A stretch of DNA of 64,000 bases from positions 9,489,547 through 9,553,546 of the forward strand of contig OZ017767.1 of NCBI GenBank assembly GCA_963969345.1, written 5' to 3'. Origin of the DNA: Turbatrix aceti (taxonomy: Eukaryota; Nematoda; Chromadorea; Rhabditida; Panagrolaimidae). The position numbers and the translations under genes are program-made. Below are positions 63,401 through 64,000 of this stretch, in pieces. Positions within the stretch are counted from its first letter, which is position 1, and each line of letters opens with the position of its first letter. A model generated the notes under the pieces. It saw only the letters and a list, made by a program, of their open reading frames with translations. It had not been told where the DNA came from and did no database searches.

Positions 63401-64000
63401 ACATTGTTAGGTAATAGAGTCGCTTCCCATAAAAGCTTCTGCGTTGGTAGTAAAGGAGTAGAGCAGAATAGGAGGTTTCCCCGTCTTTTGCGTAGTAAAT
63501 CGGAGTCACTTCGACTGAAAATTTTTTGCGATAAAATATTTTAGGTTTTTCAAAACATTTAAAATTGTAAAAACGAGAGCCTAAATCGGCTCAATCTGGT
63601 TTCGGACGGGTTACCCAAATTACGGTTTTTGGACATTTTTTCACCATTTAAAAAAAAATTCTAACAAATATTTTTGTTTAACGAAAAAACAACTATTTTT
63701 ATGGTTTTAGAAAAAAAACTTACACAAATCGACGTTTTTGATATCCGTTCGCTGGATTTTGAATGACTTTCCGGAAATATATTTACGATCATTTTCCACC
63801 ATATAATAAGTATCCTTCGCAAATGCCAGTTGAGTTACATTGCCCCCCAATAAAATTTTACTATTGTAAATATCATTCACTGAAAAAAATATTGATAGTA
63901 TTTTGCCAAAAAAAACCGTGAATCGTCCGAAACTTACGAATTTCATACGAAATGTGTGTTTTCGTATAGGGAGTAGTATAATTTTCGTGTAAATATATTG
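60441..64000 (-). CDS. Unknown extracellular protein, 3' part (5' end outside window); exon split by a repeat
   Basis: Minus-strand exons: 63938-64000 (runs off the window), 63724-63879, 63242-63514, then one exon in two pieces, 63166/63168-63186 and 60759-61205, and the last exon 60441-60706. All junctions are GT/AG and in frame; the split exon reads through only if the 1958-bp insert with one TA is removed. About 350 residues are visible, including VTPIYYAKDGETSYSALLLY, YLAHCKGERYTDSSATGR and CPVDGNMDYVRISCDKKPSS. Several Cys and N-glycosylation sites (NQT, NKG region) and a hydrophobic C-terminal end (PDLITFAVMFIMRFFF) suggest a secreted or GPI-anchored protein. No family recognised; probably nematode-specific. 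Confidence 0.7.
61208..63165. mobile_element. TA-flanked foldback element in a coding exon, 1.96 kb
   Basis: The ends TAAGACGATGACAAC (61208) and GTTGTCATCGTCTTA (ending 63165) are perfect inverted repeats flanked by TA (61206-61207 and 63166-63167). The interior is a near-perfect palindrome (about 61555-62140 against 62225-62770) with mirrored 106-codon frames (61750-62070 minus, 62297-62617 plus) and GCAGTAGC/CAAAGTTTGG repeats. No transposase. The TA duplication fits Tc1/mariner-type mobilisation. Confidence 0.85.

Overview
The window is nuclear DNA from a nematode. The evidence is a set of intron-bearing genes belonging to families typical of or confined to nematodes: two 7TM chemoreceptors, a PMT-2-type phosphoethanolamine methyltransferase, a LACT-type serine beta-lactamase-like protein, an O-acyltransferase with an SGNH tail, a G-protein alpha subunit, two acid-sphingomyelinase-like phosphodiesterases and a CHCHD2/10 protein. 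A tRNA-Thr and many short AT-rich introns ending in TTTCAG agree with this. Exon joins were assigned by hand, using reading-frame continuity, GT/AG sites and family motifs. The genus cannot be read from the sequence.

Layout. 1-5.6 kb: a His-rich terminal exon, a CHCHD2/10 (har-1-like) gene, a two-exon small membrane protein, an intronless basic protein, a foldback repeat and two hAT-type MITEs with perfect 8-bp target duplications. 6.3-10.8 kb: an intact two-exon chemoreceptor, a 200-N assembly gap and a chemoreceptor terminal-exon remnant. 12.2-16.0 kb: two long palindromic elements side by side. 16-24 kb: a gene-poor stretch, then a three-exon LACT gene whose second intron carries a TA-flanked palindrome with two head-to-head tRNA-derived SINE-like units. 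24.6-34.1 kb: a coiled-coil/Cys-rich four-exon gene, a three-exon Sra/Srab-like receptor, and an O-acyltransferase gene with a 2.4-kb repeat inserted in an exon. 34.5-45 kb, all on the minus strand: an eight-exon G-alpha gene with altered P-loop and switch II residues, and two tandem ASM-like phosphodiesterase genes, one with a tRNA-Thr(AGT) in its first intron. 45.3-46.7 kb: another palindrome. 49.1-57.6 kb: a secreted neuropeptide-like precursor converging on pmt-2. The 6.2-kb third intron of pmt-2 holds a gag-only BEL/Pao-like LTR element (598-bp LTRs, PBS matching tRNA-Gly) whose 5' LTR is split by a DNA element. 58.2-64 kb: a secreted protein with a Thr-rich repeat stalk and two thrombospondin type-1 repeats, and the 3' part of an unknown extracellular protein gene whose exon is split by a 2-kb TA-flanked element.

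The genes are ordinary, mostly independent loci; only the two ASM-like genes form a clear tandem family. The most notable material is: (i) the divergent G-alpha (GPSQSGKST P-loop and DVGGH in place of DVGGQ); (ii) two exons split by repeats at positions where exact removal restores the reading frame; (iii) the nested LTR/DNA-element structure in pmt-2; (iv) the abundance of foldback elements, including one built from inverted tRNA-SINE-like cassettes.
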